Below are positions 1 to 8,923 of a DNA stretch of 64,000 nucleotides, in pieces. The DNA comes from Phytobacter palmae (GTDB taxonomy: Bacteria > Pseudomonadota > Gammaproteobacteria > Enterobacterales > Enterobacteriaceae): positions 310,001 through 374,000 of the forward strand of contig FONB01000005.1 of assembly GCA_900112785.1 (NCBI GenBank). The letters are read 5' to 3'. The notes under the pieces are model-generated. The model did no database searches. It saw only the letters and a list, made by a program, of their open reading frames with translations, and was not told where the DNA came from. Within the stretch, counting starts at the first letter, position 1, and every line of letters starts with the position of its first letter. Both the position numbers and the translations under genes were made by a program.

Positions 1-476
1 AATTCGGTCTCTATGGCGATCCGGATTTTGTGATGGGGCTGACGCGTTTCCTGCTGGAGCTGGGCTGCGAACCGACGGTAATCCTCTGTCATAACGGCAG
101 CAAGCGCTGGCAGAAAGCGATGAAGAAAATGCTTGAGGCGTCATCCTACGGTCAGGAGAGCGAGGTATTCATCAATTGCGACCTGTGGCATTTCCGCTCG
201 CTGATGTTTACCCGTAAACCGGACTTTATGATCGGCAACTCATACGCCAAATTCATTCAGCGTGACACGCTGGCGAAAGGCGAACAGTTTGAAGTGCCGC
301 TGATCCGCCTCGGCTTCCCGTTGTTCGACCGCCATCATCTGCATCGCCAGACCACCTGGGGTTATGAAGGGGCGATGAACATCGTCACCACCCTGGTCAA
401 CGCCGTGCTGGAGAAAGTCGACCGCGATACCATCAAACTGGGCAAAACGGACTACAGCTTCGACCTTGTCCGCTAA
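1..476 (+). CDS. nifK: Nitrogenase molybdenum-iron protein beta chain, 3' part only
   Basis: The window opens inside this gene; the readable frame begins at base 3 and ends with TAA at 474-476, giving the last ~157 residues. The product is the beta subunit of the MoFe protein, which with NifD holds the P-cluster and FeMo-cofactor and reduces N2 in the cytoplasm. The visible part is the conserved C-terminal Rossmann-like domain, with the blocks INCDLWHFRSLMF, DFMIGNSYAKFIQRD and PLIRLGFPLFDRHH, and it ends in DYSFDLVR as in Klebsiella NifK. nifT follows 44 bases later, so it is the distal part of a nifHDKTY-type operon whose promoter lies to the left of the window. Confidence 0.97.
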   Translation, partial: FGLYGDPDFVMGLTRFLLELGCEPTVILCHNGSKRWQKAMKKMLEASSYGQESEVFINCDLWHFRSLMFTRKPDFMIGNSYAKFIQRDTLAKGEQFEVPLIRLGFPLFDRHHLHRQTTWGYEGAMNIVTTLVNAVLEKVDRDTIKLGKTDYSFDLVR

Positions 477-520
477 CCATTACGCGCCCCGCCCTGTGCG
501 GGGCCGCAAAGGGGAAAAAG

Positions 521-739
521 ATGCCAATAGTGATATTTCGTGAGCGCGGACCGGACCTCTGGTGCTACATCGCTAAACAGGACCTTGAGGCAAAAGTCAT
601 CGCGATTGAACATGACACCCCGGATAACTGGGGTGGCGCTATTTCTCTGGAAGGGGGACGCCAGTATATCGTCAGCCTGCAACCTGGACGGCCCACCTTC
701 CCCATCAGCCTGCGCGCCACGCGCGGCGCGCTTTTGTGA
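521..739 (+). CDS. nifT: Nitrogen fixation protein NifT
   Basis: A 72-residue protein of the NifT/FixU family. Its role is not settled; nifT mutants in Klebsiella have little phenotype, and an accessory part in nitrogenase maturation is usually assumed. The length and the motif VIFRERGPDLWCYIAKQDLE match the family. It lies between nifK and nifY on the same strand, the place it has in Klebsiella. A purine-rich stretch (AAAGGGGAAAAAG) before the ATG serves as ribosome site. An overlapping longer frame starts at 540 but belongs to nifY read from too far upstream. Confidence 0.93.
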   Translation: MPIVIFRERGPDLWCYIAKQDLEAKVIAIEHDTPDNWGGAISLEGGRQYIVSLQPGRPTFPISLRATRGALL

Positions 740-749
740 AGGAGGTCAG

Positions 750-1409
750 ATGAACGATAACGATGTCCTTTTCTGGCGCATGCTGGCGCTATTCCAGTGT
801 CTGCCGGAGCTGCAACCGGCGCAAATACTGGCCTGGCTTACGGGAGAGCGCGACGACGCCCTAACCCCGGCGTACCTTGATAAGCTTAATGTTCGCGAAC
901 TTGAAGCCACCTTTCCATCTGAAACGGCGATGATGTCGCCCGCGCGCTGGAGTCGCGTCAAAGCATGCCTTCACGGTACGCTGCCCGCGCACCTGCAGGT
1001 AAAAAACACATCCCGTCAGGGGCAATTACGGGTGGCTTTTTGTTCGCTGGATGGATTGCTGATCAATGGTCATTTTGGTCAGGGGCGGCTCTTTTTTATC
1101 TATGCCTTTGATGAACAAGGCGGATGGCTGCATGCGTTACGTCGTCTTCCCTCAGCCCCACAACCCCTGGAGCCGAATGAAGTTCGCGCGCAGTTATTGA
1201 GCGATTGCCACCTGTTGTTTTGTGAAGCGATTGGCGGGCCCGCTGCCGCCCGGCTGATTCGCCACAATATCCACCCTATGAAAGTGTCGCCAGGGATGTC
1301 CATTGCCGCCCAGTGTGATGCCATTACCTCACTGCTGCGCGGTCGTCTGCCACCGTGGCTGGCAAAACGTCTTGAGAAAGCCAACCCACTGGAAGAACGG
1401 GTGTTTTAA
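750..1409 (+). CDS. nifY: Nitrogenase accessory protein NifY
   Basis: A 219-residue protein. NifY binds apo-MoFe protein and/or FeMo-cofactor and helps insert the cofactor; it belongs to the NifX/NafY dinitrogenase-cofactor-binding family. The C-terminal half (from about residue 90) has the family core, including GQLRVAFCSLDGLLINGHFG; the N-terminal half resembles the NafY/NifY SAM-like docking part. I chose the ATG at 750 because GGAGG (741-745) lies just before it and the length agrees with Klebsiella NifY; the open frame could be extended upstream to 540. The gene is followed by a strong hairpin, so it is probably the last gene of the nifHDKTY transcript. Confidence 0.93.
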   Translation: MNDNDVLFWRMLALFQCLPELQPAQILAWLTGERDDALTPAYLDKLNVRELEATFPSETAMMSPARWSRVKACLHGTLPAHLQVKNTSRQGQLRVAFCSLDGLLINGHFGQGRLFFIYAFDEQGGWLHALRRLPSAPQPLEPNEVRAQLLSDCHLLFCEAIGGPAAARLIRHNIHPMKVSPGMSIAAQCDAITSLLRGRLPPWLAKRLEKANPLEERVF

Positions 1410-1416
1410 TCTGCCC

Positions 1417-1451
1417 GATCCCCTGCGATTGATCCAGATATGCAGGGGATC
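1417..1451 (+). terminator. Terminator-like hairpin after nifY
   Basis: A perfect 10-base-pair stem (GATCCCCTGC at 1417-1426 with GCAGGGGATC at 1442-1451) encloses a 15-base loop just after the nifY stop. The T-tract behind it is poor (ATTCCCGTTGTCC), so it may work with Rho or as a 3'-end stabiliser. It separates the nifHDKTY unit from the separately promoted nifE unit. Confidence 0.7.
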
Positions 1452-1486
1452 ATTCCCGTTGTCCTCAATATGCCAATTGTCTGCTT

Positions 1487-1502
1487 TGTCGCAAACCCGA
1501 CA
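1487..1502 (+). promoter_or_regulatory. NifA upstream activator site for nifE
   Basis: TGT-CGCAAACCCG-ACA matches the NifA consensus TGT-N10-ACA exactly. It lies 34 bases before the -24 element of the nifE promoter, roughly 67 bases before the expected transcription start, which is closer than the usual 80-150. A second overlapping half-good site (TGT at 1478-1480, N10, GCA) is present. Confidence 0.75.
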
Positions 1503-1535
1503 GTAACTTCCCTTTAAAAATCAACGACTCATTCC

Positions 1536-1551
1536 TGGCTTGCGAATTGCA
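1536..1551 (+). promoter_or_regulatory. Sigma-54 promoter of nifENX
   Basis: TGGCTTGCGAATTGCA has the invariant GG (1537-1538) and GC (1549-1550) separated by ten bases, as required for RpoN holoenzyme. The expected start of transcription is about 1561-1562, some 26 bases before the nifE ATG. Confidence 0.85.
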
Positions 1552-1587
1552 ACATGGCTCACAGCCCAACAAGTCAATGAGGTCACT

Positions 1588-2961
1588 ATGAAGGGAAATG
1601 ACATTCTCGCGCTGCTGGATGAACCCGCCTGCGAACACAATCATAAACAAAAATCCGGCTGTAGCGCCCCCAAACCCGGAGCAACGGCAGGTGGTTGCGC
1701 GTTTGATGGTGCGCAAATCACTCTGTTGCCATTATCGGATGTGGCCCATCTGGTCCACGGGCCGATTGGCTGTACGGGAAGCTCCTGGGATAACCGGGGC
1801 AGCATGAGCTCCGGCCCCAGTCTCAACCGGCTCGGTTTTACCACCGATTTAAATGAGCAGGATGTGATCATGGGGCGTGGCGAACGGCGGCTTTTCCATG
1901 CGGTGCGCCATATCGTTAACCGCTATCACCCCTCTGCGGTGTTTATCTATAACACCTGCGTCCCGGCGATGGAGGGTGACGATATTGATGCCGTGTGTCA
2001 GGCGGCGGAAACCGCCACAGGCGTGCCGGTGATTGCCATTGATGCCGCCGGGTTCTACGGCAGCAAAAATCTCGGCAACCGTCTGGCGGGTGAAGTGATG
2101 GTCAACAAGGTTATCGGACGACGCGCGCCTGCGCCCTGGCCGGACAATACCCCTTTCGCGCCGGAACATCGCCACGATATCGGGCTGATTGGCGAATTCA
2201 ATATCGCCGGGGAGTTCTGGCACGTTCAGCCACTGCTTGATGAACTGGGTATACGCGTGCTGGGTAGCCTGTCGGGGGATGGCCGTTTTAGCGAAATCCA
2301 GACCCTGCACCACGCGCAGGTCAATATGCTGGTCTGCTCCAGGGCGCTGATTAACGTAGCCCGCACCCTTGAACAGCGCTATGGCACCCCCTGGTTTGAG
2401 GGCAGTTTTTACGGCGTGCGCGCCACCTCTGATGCGCTGCGGCAGCTGGCATCCCTGCTTGGCGACAGCGATCTGATGGCCCGCACCGAAGCCGTTATCG
2501 CACGGGAAGAAGCCGCCGCCAGTCTGGCGCTGGCCCCGTGGCGCGAACGCTTGCAGGGACGCAAAGTGCTGCTCTATACCGGCGGGGTGAAATCCTGGTC
2601 GGTGGTCTCGGCCTTACAGGATTTAGGCATGACCGTGGTGGCGACCGGCACACGAAAATCCACCGAAGAAGATAAACAGCGTATTCGCGAATTAATGGGT
2701 GATGACGCGCTGATGCTGGAAGAAGGTAACGCCCGCACCCTGCTTGATGTGGTGTACCGCTATCAGGCGGACTTAATGATTGCCGGTGGGCGCAATATGT
2801 ATACCGCCTACAAAGCGCGACTGCCGTTTCTGGATATCAACCAGGAGCGCGAACACGCCTTTGCAGGTTATCGCGGTATCGTCACCCTCGCCCAACAGCT
2901 TTGCCAGACCATTGACAGCCCCGTCTGGCCGCAAACACACGCCCGCGCGCCGTGGCAATAA
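1588..2961 (+). CDS. nifE: FeMo-cofactor biosynthesis scaffold NifE
   Basis: A 457-residue protein, alpha-type subunit of the NifEN scaffold, a NifDK-like alpha2beta2 complex that converts the NifB product into FeMo-cofactor precursor by adding Mo and homocitrate. Visible landmarks are the Cys-rich N-terminus (Cys25, GGC Cys37, GPIGC Cys62), the block [12 protein letters not shown] and the C-terminal [18 protein letters not shown]. The start at 1588 gives [13 protein letters not shown], as in Klebsiella; the frame is open further upstream but GAGGT at 1579-1583 favours this ATG. It is first in the nifENX operon, and nifN begins 10 bases after its stop. Confidence 0.97.
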   Translation: MKGNDILALLDEPACEHNHKQKSGCSAPKPGATAGGCAFDGAQITLLPLSDVAHLVHGPIGCTGSSWDNRGSMSSGPSLNRLGFTTDLNEQDVIMGRGERRLFHAVRHIVNRYHPSAVFIYNTCVPAMEGDDIDAVCQAAETATGVPVIAIDAAGFYGSKNLGNRLAGEVMVNKVIGRRAPAPWPDNTPFAPEHRHDIGLIGEFNIAGEFWHVQPLLDELGIRVLGSLSGDGRFSEIQTLHHAQVNMLVCSRALINVARTLEQRYGTPWFEGSFYGVRATSDALRQLASLLGDSDLMARTEAVIAREEAAASLALAPWRERLQGRKVLLYTGGVKSWSVVSALQDLGMTVVATGTRKSTEEDKQRIRELMGDDALMLEEGNARTLLDVVYRYQADLMIAGGRNMYTAYKARLPFLDINQEREHAFAGYRGIVTLAQQLCQTIDSPVWPQTHARAPWQ

Positions 2962-2971
2962 GGAGTGAAAG

Positions 2972-4354
2972 ATGGCAGATATCATCCGTAATCAGAAACC
3001 GCTGGCAGTAAGTCCGGTAAAAAGCGGCCAGCCGTTAGGCGCAATTCTCGCGAGCCTCGGCTTTGAGCACAGCATTCCGCTGGTGCACGGGGCGCAGGGA
3101 TGCAGCGCGTTCGCCAAAGTATTCTTTATCCAACATTTTCATGACCCTATTCCGCTGCAATCCACAGCGATGGACCCCACCTCAACGGTGATGGGGGCAG
3201 ATGGCAATATCCTTACCGCACTGAATACGTTATGTCAGCGCAACAACCCGAAAGCTATTGTCCTGTTGAGCACGGGTCTGTCTGAGGCTCAGGGCAGCGA
3301 TATCAGCCGCGTGGTACGCCAGTTTCGCGAGGATTTTCCCCGCCATAAAAATATCGCCCTTCTGACGGTCAACACGCCGGATTTCTACGGCACGCTGGAG
3401 AACGGCTTTAGCGCAGTGGTGGAAAGCGTTATTGAACAGTGGGTACCGGAAAAGCCCCAGCACGGCCTGCGTAACCGGCGGGTCAACTTACTGTTAAGCC
3501 ACCTGCTGACGCCCGGTGATGTTGAGCTGCTGCGCAGCTACGTAGAGGCGTTTGGCCTGCAACCGGTGATCGTTCCCGACCTTTCACAATCGCTGGATGG
3601 CCACCTGGCAAGCGGCGATTTTTCGCCCGTCACCCAGGGAGGAACGTCGCAGCGGGTCATCGAACAGATGGGACAGAGCCTGTGCACCTTTGCCATCGGC
3701 GTGTCGCTTTCGCGCGCGGCCTCGCTGCTTGCGCAACGCAGCCGTGGCGAAGTTGTCGTTCTTCCCCATCTGATGACCATGGAACACTGCGACCGCTTTA
3801 TTCACCAGCTAAAGATCATTTCCGGGCGCGACGTTCCCGCCTGGATTGAGCGCCAGCGCGGACAGTTGCAGGATGCGATGATCGATTGTCATATGTGGCT
3901 ACAGGATGCCCGGCTCGCACTGGCGGCTGAAGGCGATCTGCTGGCAGGCTGGTGCGATTTCGCCCGTAGCCAGGGCATGCTCCCCGGCCCCGTCGTGGCG
4001 CCGGTCAGCCAGCCAGGCCTGCAACAGCTTCCCGTTGAGAAAGTGGTCATTGGCGATCTGGAAGATATGCAGGATTTACTGTGCGATACGCCCGCCGACC
4101 TGCTGGTCGCCAACTCTCATGCGGCAGACCTGGCCTGCCAGTTCTCCATTCCGCTTATCCGCGCCGGGTTTCCCATCTTCGACAGGCTTGGAGAGTTTCG
4201 CCGCGTGCGTCAGGGATACCCCGGTATTCGTGACACGCTGTTTGAGCTGGCGAACCTGATGCGCGAACGTCACCACCACATGCCACTCTACCGCTCCCCC
4301 CTGCGCCAGCAGTTTGCCCGGGACGCTGACGGAGGACGCTATGCAACATGTTAA
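2972..4354 (+). CDS. nifN: FeMo-cofactor biosynthesis scaffold NifN
   Basis: A 460-residue protein, beta-type subunit of NifEN. It is related to NifK; Cys44 in HGAQGCSAFAKV corresponds to a P-cluster-type ligand. Other conserved stretches are STGLSEAQGSDISRV and, near the end, NSHAADLACQFSIPLIRAGFP. The start is preceded by AAGGAG (2960-2965). Its last 14 bases overlap the start of nifX in another frame, which suggests translational coupling of scaffold and cofactor carrier. Length and position are as in Klebsiella. Confidence 0.97.
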   Translation: MADIIRNQKPLAVSPVKSGQPLGAILASLGFEHSIPLVHGAQGCSAFAKVFFIQHFHDPIPLQSTAMDPTSTVMGADGNILTALNTLCQRNNPKAIVLLSTGLSEAQGSDISRVVRQFREDFPRHKNIALLTVNTPDFYGTLENGFSAVVESVIEQWVPEKPQHGLRNRRVNLLLSHLLTPGDVELLRSYVEAFGLQPVIVPDLSQSLDGHLASGDFSPVTQGGTSQRVIEQMGQSLCTFAIGVSLSRAASLLAQRSRGEVVVLPHLMTMEHCDRFIHQLKIISGRDVPAWIERQRGQLQDAMIDCHMWLQDARLALAAEGDLLAGWCDFARSQGMLPGPVVAPVSQPGLQQLPVEKVVIGDLEDMQDLLCDTPADLLVANSHAADLACQFSIPLIRAGFPIFDRLGEFRRVRQGYPGIRDTLFELANLMRERHHHMPLYRSPLRQQFARDADGGRYATC

Positions 4355-4805
4355 TCGTCAGTTCAGTACCATCTGTTCCGGTGAATGGTCGATGAAAGTC
4401 GCCTTCGCCAGTTCCGATTACCATCACGTGGATCAGCACTTCGGCGCTACGCCCCGCCTGGTGGTCTATGGCGTCAAAGAAGATGATGTCACCTTGCTGC
4501 GGGTCGTCGATTTTACCGTACTGGCCGGACATCAAACCGAGAAGATCGCCAGCCGCATCAGCGCGCTGGAAGATTGCGTCACCCTTTACTGTGTGGCGAT
4601 TGGCGAAACAGTATTTCGTCAACTGCTGCAAATAGGTGTGCGCGCCGTCCGCGTGCCCGAAGACACGCCGATTGTCGGCCTGTTACAGGAAATTCAGCAC
4701 TACTGGTATGACAAAGAACAGCGCAAAAACGCGCGCAATCGCGACCCCAATCGCTTTTCGCAACTGCTGCTGGAAAGTCAGTGGCAGGATGACAATGAGC
4801 ATTAA
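4341..4805 (+). CDS. nifX: FeMo-cofactor/NifB-co carrier NifX
   Basis: A 154-residue protein of the dinitrogenase-cofactor-binding family. NifX binds NifB-co and the VK cluster and passes them between NifB, NifEN and the apo-enzyme; it also affects nif expression negatively in Klebsiella. The core MKVAFASSDYHHVDQHFG and a C-terminal KEQRKNARNRDPNRF stretch identify it. The ATG at 4341 (GGAGG at 4331-4335) is chosen over the upstream open frame because of its ribosome site and the usual length. It is the last gene of nifENX; a strong hairpin follows. Confidence 0.95.
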   Translation: MQHVNRQFSTICSGEWSMKVAFASSDYHHVDQHFGATPRLVVYGVKEDDVTLLRVVDFTVLAGHQTEKIASRISALEDCVTLYCVAIGETVFRQLLQIGVRAVRVPEDTPIVGLLQEIQHYWYDKEQRKNARNRDPNRFSQLLLESQWQDDNEH

Positions 4806-4811
4806 AGATTG

Positions 4812-4827
4812 TGTCGTTTCTGCGACA
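4812..4827 (+). promoter_or_regulatory. NifA upstream activator site for nifU
   Basis: TGT-CGTTTCTGCG-ACA matches TGT-N10-ACA exactly and is nearly palindromic (TGTCG..CGACA). It lies about 117 bases before the expected nifU start of transcription, a normal distance for NifA acting through DNA looping. Confidence 0.8.
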
Positions 4828-4830
4828 AAC

Positions 4831-4869
4831 CTCACATAAACCACGACATTGCGCGTGGGTTTATGTGAG
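4831..4869 (+). terminator. Long hairpin between nifX and nifU
   Basis: A perfect 12-base-pair arm (CTCACATAAACC with GGTTTATGTGAG) is extended by ACG/CGT next to a single bulged G, with an ACATTGCG loop. It lies 25 bases after the nifX stop. No T-tract follows, so termination may be Rho-assisted or the stem may protect the nifENX 3' end. It lies between the NifA site and the sigma-54 promoter of nifU. Confidence 0.6.
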
Positions 4870-4910
4870 CAAACATTCATAACACACTGAAAATAATAAA
4901 TTTTAATCTC

Positions 4911-4926
4911 TGGTACTGCTTTTGCT
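4911..4926 (+). promoter_or_regulatory. Sigma-54 promoter of nifUSVWZM
   Basis: TGGTACTGCTTTTGCT has GG at 4912-4913 and GC at 4924-4925, ten bases apart. The start of transcription is expected near 4937. The stretch between the NifA site and this promoter is A+T-rich (AAAATAATAAATTTTAAT), which would suit an IHF-type bend, but no clear IHF consensus was confirmed. Confidence 0.87.
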
Positions 4927-5003
4927 TAATCTTCATACCCGCTGTTGATTAACGCGGTGAATTGCGCCTTGCGCTGTCCGTCATAATCCTGGGAGCTGAG
5001 AGC

Positions 5004-5831
5004 ATGTGGAACTATTCCGAGAAAGTGAAAGACCATTTTTTTAATCCCCGTAATGCCCGGGTGGTGGCAGAGGCCAACGCGATTGGCGACGTAGGTTCGA
5101 TAAGCTGTGGCGACGCCCTGCGCCTGATGCTGCGGGTTGATCCGCAAAGCGAAACCATTCTTGAGGCCGGTTTTCAGACCTTTGGCTGCGGTAGCGCCAT
5201 CGCCTCCTCATCCGCCTTAACGGAACTGATCATTGGCCGCACGCTACAAGAAGCCGAACAGGTCACCAACCAGCAAATCGCCGACTATCTCGACGGACTG
5301 CCGCCGCAAAAAATGCACTGCTCAGTCATGGGCCAGGAAGCGCTGCGCGCGGCGATCGCCAACTACCGGGGCGAAACCCTCGATGACGATCATGAAGAAG
5401 GCAAACTTATCTGCAAATGCTTTGGCGTTGACGAAGGCCAGATCCGCCGCGCGGTGTTGACCAATGGCCTGACCACGCTCGAAGAGGTGATCAACTACAC
5501 CAAAGCGGGCGGTGGCTGCACCGCCTGCCACGAAAATATCGAGCTGGCGCTGGCTGCGATTCTGGCCGAACAGCAGGAAACCCCATCGGTCGCCCTTGAG
5601 GCGACAAAAGATCCGCACTGGCAAGAAGTGATCGACGCGATTACCGAACTGCGTCCGCACATTCAGGCGGACGGTGGTGATATGTCGCTGATTAATGTCG
5701 CAAATCACAAAGTCACCGTCAGTCTTTCCGGTAGCTGTAGCGGCTGCATGATGACCGACATGACGCTGGCCTGGCTGCAACAGAAATTAATGGAACGTAC
5801 CGGCTGTTTTATGGAAGTCGTGGCGGCGTAA
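5004..5831 (+). CDS. nifU: Fe-S cluster scaffold NifU
   Basis: A 275-residue modular scaffold on which NifS-derived sulfur and iron are assembled into [4Fe-4S] clusters for NifH, NifB and others. Three modules are visible: an IscU-like N-domain with Cys35, Cys62 and Cys106; a central BFD-like [2Fe-2S] domain with Cys137, Cys139, Cys172 and Cys175; and a C-terminal Nfu-type domain with the CxxC pair Cys245/Cys248. The ATG at 5004 follows GGGAGC, gives [12 protein letters not shown] and matches family length; the open frame upstream (from 4962) is leader. It is the first gene of the nifUSVWZM operon. Confidence 0.97.
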   Translation: MWNYSEKVKDHFFNPRNARVVAEANAIGDVGSISCGDALRLMLRVDPQSETILEAGFQTFGCGSAIASSSALTELIIGRTLQEAEQVTNQQIADYLDGLPPQKMHCSVMGQEALRAAIANYRGETLDDDHEEGKLICKCFGVDEGQIRRAVLTNGLTTLEEVINYTKAGGGCTACHENIELALAAILAEQQETPSVALEATKDPHWQEVIDAITELRPHIQADGGDMSLINVANHKVTVSLSGSCSGCMMTDMTLAWLQQKLMERTGCFMEVVAA

Positions 5832-5865
5832 GCCACATCTCGCTATCCGTTATGGGGGAACAAAG

Positions 5866-7068
5866 ATGAAACAGGTTTATCTGGATAATAACGCCACCAC
5901 CCGTATCGACCCGATGGTGCTGGAGGCGATGATGCCGTTTTTGACCGAGCATTACGGCAATCCGTCATCGATTCACGACTTTGGTCTGCCCTCGCGCGGG
6001 GCGCTGGAACGTGCGCATCAACAGGTTGCCGCCCTGCTGGGCGCCGATCACGCCAGTGAAATCATTTTTACCTCCTGCGCCACCGAAGCGACCTCGACAG
6101 CGCTGCATGCCTGCATTGAACTGATGCCGGAACGCCGGGAGATCATCACCACCATGGTAGAACACCCGGCGACGCTGGCGGTCTGCGAACACCTGGAACG
6201 CCAGGGATACCTCATCCACCGTATTGCGGTCGATGCCGATGGCGCACTCGATATGGCCCAGTACCGTCAGGCGCTCAGTCAGCGGGTCGCGGTAGTCAGC
6301 GTGATGTGGGCTAACAACGAAACCGGGGTCATTTTTCCGGTGGCGGAGATGGCAGAGCTGGCCCATGAATATGGCGCGCTTTTTCACTGTGACGCGGTCC
6401 AGGCGGTGGGGAAAATTCCGCTGGCGGTGGGTAAAACGCAAATAGACATGCTGTCGTGCTCCGCCCACAAATTACACGGACCGAAAGGGGTCGGCTGCCT
6501 CTATTTGCGCCGTGGCACACGCTTTCGCCCGCTGCTGCGTGGCGGTCATCAGGAGCGTGGGCGGCGCGCCGGCACGGAAAATATTGCCGGGATTGTCGGT
6601 ATGGGCAGCGCCTGCGAACTGGCGCAGGTTCATCTGCCCGGCATGCGCGAAATCGCCCGTCTTCGCGATTATTTGCAGGACGAACTGGTCAATAGCGTGC
6701 CGTCAGTAATGGTGATGGGAGGCAATCAGCCGCGCGTACCGGGCACTGCGAATCTGGCGTTCGAGTTTATTGAAGGCGAAGCCATTTTGCTGCTGCTCAA
6801 TCAGGCAGGGATCGCCGCATCCAGCGGTAGCGCCTGCACATCGGGCTCACTGGAGCCGTCGCATGTCATGCGCGCAATGAACATCCCCTATACCGCCGCC
6901 CACGGCAGCATTCGCTTCTCCCTTTCACGCTACACGCGGGAAAAAGAGATTGATTACGTCATTGCCACGTTGCCACCGATTATCGCCCGACTGCGGATGC
7001 TTTCCCCTTACTGGCAGGACGGTAAACCGCTGCCGGTGGAGTCATCATTTGCGCCGGTTTACGGCTAA
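5866..7068 (+). CDS. nifS: Cysteine desulfurase NifS
   Basis: A 400-residue PLP enzyme of aminotransferase class V that takes sulfur from L-cysteine and gives it to NifU as persulfide. The PLP lysine is Lys202 in SAHKLHGPKGVG and the catalytic cysteine is Cys324 in SSGSACTSGSLEPSHV. The N-terminus MKQVYLDNNATTRIDP is typical. It follows nifU by 34 bases with GGGGGAA before the ATG and forms the usual nifU-nifS pair. Confidence 0.97.
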   Translation: MKQVYLDNNATTRIDPMVLEAMMPFLTEHYGNPSSIHDFGLPSRGALERAHQQVAALLGADHASEIIFTSCATEATSTALHACIELMPERREIITTMVEHPATLAVCEHLERQGYLIHRIAVDADGALDMAQYRQALSQRVAVVSVMWANNETGVIFPVAEMAELAHEYGALFHCDAVQAVGKIPLAVGKTQIDMLSCSAHKLHGPKGVGCLYLRRGTRFRPLLRGGHQERGRRAGTENIAGIVGMGSACELAQVHLPGMREIARLRDYLQDELVNSVPSVMVMGGNQPRVPGTANLAFEFIEGEAILLLLNQAGIAASSGSACTSGSLEPSHVMRAMNIPYTAAHGSIRFSLSRYTREKEIDYVIATLPPIIARLRMLSPYWQDGKPLPVESSFAPVYG

Positions 7069-7080
7069 GCGGAGGCGGCT

Positions 7081-8223
7081 ATGGCCAGTGTGCTGATTAA
7101 CGACACAACGCTGCGGGACGGCGAACAAAGCCCCGGGGTGGCGTTTCGCGCAAGCGAGAAAGTCGCCATTGCCGAGGCGCTGTTTGCCGCAGGCATCAAG
7201 GCGCTTGAGGTAGGAACGCCGGCTATGGGTGATGAAGAGCGCACCCGCATCCAGCTGGTACGTCGCCATTTGCCCGATGCGACACTGATGTCCTGGTGTC
7301 GGATGAATGCCGGGGAAATCCGCCAGAGTGCCGATCTTGGTATGGACTGGGTGGATATTTCGATTCCGGCGTCCGACAAACTGCGTCAGTACAAATTGCG
7401 TGAACCGTTGGCTGTGCTGCTTGAACGGCTGGAAAGCTTTATCGGCATGGCGCGCGCACTGGGGATGGCGGTCTGTATCGGCTGTGAAGATGCATCTCGC
7501 GCCGATGATGACACGCTTCGCCAGATAGCGAGTGTCGCACAGGAGGCAGGGGCGCTGCGTTTGCGTTTTGCTGATACGCTGGGAGTGCTGGACCCGTTCG
7601 CGACCGACCAGGCTATCCGTTCGCTGCGTAGCTACTGGCGTGGTGACATTGAGATGCACGCCCATAACGATCTGGGGCTGGCCACCGCCAATACCCTGGC
7701 GGCCATTCGTGCCGGGGCGACCAGCGTAAATACCACCGTGCTGGGCCTGGGAGAACGCGCGGGGAATGCCGCACTGGAGACCGTCGCGCTTGGCTTACAC
7801 CGTTGTCTGGGGCTTGATAGCGGCGTCGATTTTAGCCAGCTGCCCGCACTCTGCCAGAAGGTCGCCGAGGCCGCTCAGCGCCCTATCGACGCCCAGCAAC
7901 CGCTGGTTGGCGAACAGGTCTTCACCCATGAATCCGGAGTTCATGTTGCTGCGTTGTTGCAGGACAGAGAGAGTTATCAGGCGATTGATCCGGCGCTGAT
8001 GGGACGCGAATATCGCCTGGTACTGGGAAAACACTCTGGCCGCCAGGCAGTGAACGGCGTCTTTGCACGCATGGGCTACCCCCTTAACGCGCTGCAAATC
8101 GACGTACTGCTCCCGGCTATTCGCCGTTTTGCGGAGAGCTGGAAGCGTACGCCGAAAGATTATGAACTGATCGCGATTTACGATGAGTTATGCGGTGAAC
8201 CCATTCGCCAGGTGGGAGGCTGA
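7081..8223 (+). CDS. nifV: Homocitrate synthase NifV
   Basis: A 380-residue enzyme that condenses acetyl-CoA with 2-oxoglutarate to (R)-homocitrate, the organic ligand of FeMo-cofactor. It is a DRE-TIM metallolyase: [17 protein letters not shown] near the N-terminus carries the DRE-type signature, and [20 protein letters not shown] contains the metal-binding HxH. A C-terminal LeuA-like linker begins at about residue 290. It begins 12 bases after nifS with GGAGG before the ATG and ends 2 bases before nifW. Confidence 0.97.
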   Translation: MASVLINDTTLRDGEQSPGVAFRASEKVAIAEALFAAGIKALEVGTPAMGDEERTRIQLVRRHLPDATLMSWCRMNAGEIRQSADLGMDWVDISIPASDKLRQYKLREPLAVLLERLESFIGMARALGMAVCIGCEDASRADDDTLRQIASVAQEAGALRLRFADTLGVLDPFATDQAIRSLRSYWRGDIEMHAHNDLGLATANTLAAIRAGATSVNTTVLGLGERAGNAALETVALGLHRCLGLDSGVDFSQLPALCQKVAEAAQRPIDAQQPLVGEQVFTHESGVHVAALLQDRESYQAIDPALMGREYRLVLGKHSGRQAVNGVFARMGYPLNALQIDVLLPAIRRFAESWKRTPKDYELIAIYDELCGEPIRQVGG

Positions 8224-8225
8224 GT

Positions 8226-8483
8226 ATGGAGTGGTTTTATCAGATTCCCGGTGTTGATGAGCTGGAAAGCGCCGAATCTTTCTTTGAGTTTTTTTCCGTC
8301 CCGTATGATCCAGCCGTACTGCGCAGCCGCTGCCTGCTCGTGCTGAGGGCCTTTAACCATAAACTGCGTGCCAACGTACCGCTGCGTAATCTGCTTGAAG
8401 AAGAGACGCGCGCACCCTGGCTCCTCGCCCGACGTCTGCTGGCAGAGAGTTACCAGCAACAGATTACCGGAGGTGGACAATGA
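8226..8483 (+). CDS. nifW: Nitrogenase stabilizing/protective protein NifW
   Basis: An 85-residue protein of the NifW family, thought to protect or help mature the MoFe protein, possibly against oxygen. The N-terminus MEWFYQIPGVDELESAESFF and the motif RCLLVLRAFNHKL are family features. It starts just after the nifV stop and its last four bases overlap nifZ (ATGA), which indicates tight translational coupling. Confidence 0.94.
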   Translation: MEWFYQIPGVDELESAESFFEFFSVPYDPAVLRSRCLLVLRAFNHKLRANVPLRNLLEEETRAPWLLARRLLAESYQQQITGGGQ

Positions 8484-8923
8484 CCCCCGCATTTACCTTT
8501 GGCGATGAAGTTCGCGTCACGCGGGCCATTCGTAATGACGGCACTATGCCCGGCTTTGCACGCGGTCAATTGCTGGTACGGCGAGGCAGCACCGGGTTTG
8601 TCCGGGAATGGGGGCTGTTTTTGCAAGACCAGATTATCTACCAGATTCACTTTCTCGACGCTGACCTGGTGGTTGGCTGCCGTGGACAGGAACTGATCCC
8701 GGCAAACCAGCCCTGGAATGCCGGGATGCTGCAATTCGGTGATCTTGTCACTACCCTACATTCCCTGTCGGTCAATGGCGTGGTGGCAGTGAGGGCCGGG
8801 GAGACCGGGCAGATCGAAGCCACCGATCAGGGAGATGATGGCAACAGTTACACTGTCACCTTTTCCGGGCGCTGGTTTCAGGTTCCCGCCAGCGCACTGC
8901 GCTTAGCGGAGGAATTTGCATGA
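8480..8923 (+). CDS. nifZ: Nitrogenase maturation protein NifZ
   Basis: A 147-residue NifZ-family protein. NifZ acts as an accessory factor in P-cluster maturation of the MoFe protein (fusion of [4Fe-4S] pairs). Family features are FTFGDEVRVTRAIRNDGT and GTTGFVREWG-like GSTGFVREWGLFLQDQ; two NifZ-like beta domains are apparent (residues ~1-75 and ~80-145). It overlaps nifW and nifM by 4 bases at each end, so the three are probably translated as a coupled set. Confidence 0.94.
   Translation: MTPAFTFGDEVRVTRAIRNDGTMPGFARGQLLVRRGSTGFVREWGLFLQDQIIYQIHFLDADLVVGCRGQELIPANQPWNAGMLQFGDLVTTLHSLSVNGVVAVRAGETGQIEATDQGDDGNSYTVTFSGRWFQVPASALRLAEEFA

Noticed and set aside
8850-8920. A sigma-54 promoter before nifM, as reported in Klebsiella
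   Set aside because: TGGTTTCAGGTTCCCGCC has GG but no GC at the required ten-base spacing.
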